Source of the DNA: SHNJ01 sp964458615
Lineage (GTDB): Bacteria; Pseudomonadota; Alphaproteobacteria; SHNJ01
Reading direction: 5' to 3'
Length of the DNA stretch: 14,004 bases
NCBI GenBank assembly: GCA_964458615.1
Contig: CAYWJR010000041.1
Span: 1 to 14,004, forward strand
Shown one piece after another: positions 13,917 to 14,004 of the stretch. The first letter of the stretch is position 1. Each line of letters opens with the position of its first letter. The notes under the pieces were generated by a model that was not told where the DNA came from, ran no database searches, and worked only from the letters and a program-made list of their open reading frames with translations. The position numbers and the translations under genes were made by a program.

Positions 13917-14004
13917 TTACGCAAACATAACGCCGGTAACGCGGTGGATTTTGGTGCCGGATTCCGGATCCAATTCAATCGTTTCATCCGGGTTCGACAA
14001 ACGT
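13917..14004 (-). CDS. C-terminal 28 codons of an unidentified gene (5' part beyond the window)
   Basis: On the minus strand a frame is open from the window edge to a TAA at 13917. The visible tail is RLSNPDETIELDPESG followed by TKIHRVTGVMFA. Codon choice (GAT CCG GAA, GGC ACC, CAC CGC GTT ACC GGC) matches the other genes here, and a strong terminator follows 37 bases later, so this is probably the end of a real gene. The plus strand is also open over this short stretch, but it would start right after a terminator with no ribosome site. Too little is visible to name a family. Confidence 0.6.
   Translation of the reverse strand, partial: RLSNPDETIELDPESGTKIHRVTGVMFA

Overview
This window looks like a stretch of bacterial chromosome, most likely from an alphaproteobacterium. 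That placement is an inference from the kind of genes present: an acetoacetyl-CoA synthetase, RlmN, ArgG and a VirB6/TrbL-type membrane protein. No taxonomic marker is present. Coding DNA is of balanced composition by eye, leucine is often written TTG, and the intergenic stretches are clearly AT-rich. I see no rRNA, tRNA, CRISPR array, insertion sequence or integrase.

Layout from left to right: the 3' half of an acetoacetyl-CoA synthetase gene (+, cut by the left edge); a convergent ECF-type sigma factor (-); rlmN (+), divergent from the sigma gene across a 102-bp region holding an 18-bp near-perfect palindrome; a strong two-way terminator; a secreted eight-cysteine protein (-); an unrecognised two-membrane-segment protein starting at TTG (+); argG (+); an unrecognised membrane protein with a charged N-terminus and a Gly-rich tail (+); an A24 prepilin peptidase (+); a periplasmic SLT lytic transglycosylase (-); a probable two-gene unit of a small 84-residue protein and an 804-residue VirB6/TrbL-like channel protein with a very long low-complexity tail (+); a two-way terminator; an unrecognised 578-residue membrane-anchored protein (-); another terminator; and the last 28 codons of a minus-strand gene cut by the right edge.

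The left part (to about 6.2 kb) is mostly housekeeping: ketone-body/PHB-type acyl activation, rRNA/tRNA methylation and arginine synthesis. The right part (6.4 to 13.7 kb) is enriched in envelope and secretion functions: an inner-membrane protein, a prepilin peptidase, a peptidoglycan-cleaving enzyme, a VirB6-like channel component and a large orphan protein of similar low-complexity style. Together they suggest a dispersed type IV secretion or pilus-related set, but the diagnostic ATPases (VirB4, VirB11, VirD4), the VirB8/9/10 core and any pilin are absent here. I cannot claim a complete new system.

The gene order alternates strands. There are four convergent gene pairs. Two are separated by strong bidirectional hairpin terminators, and two are almost back-to-back with no visible terminator.
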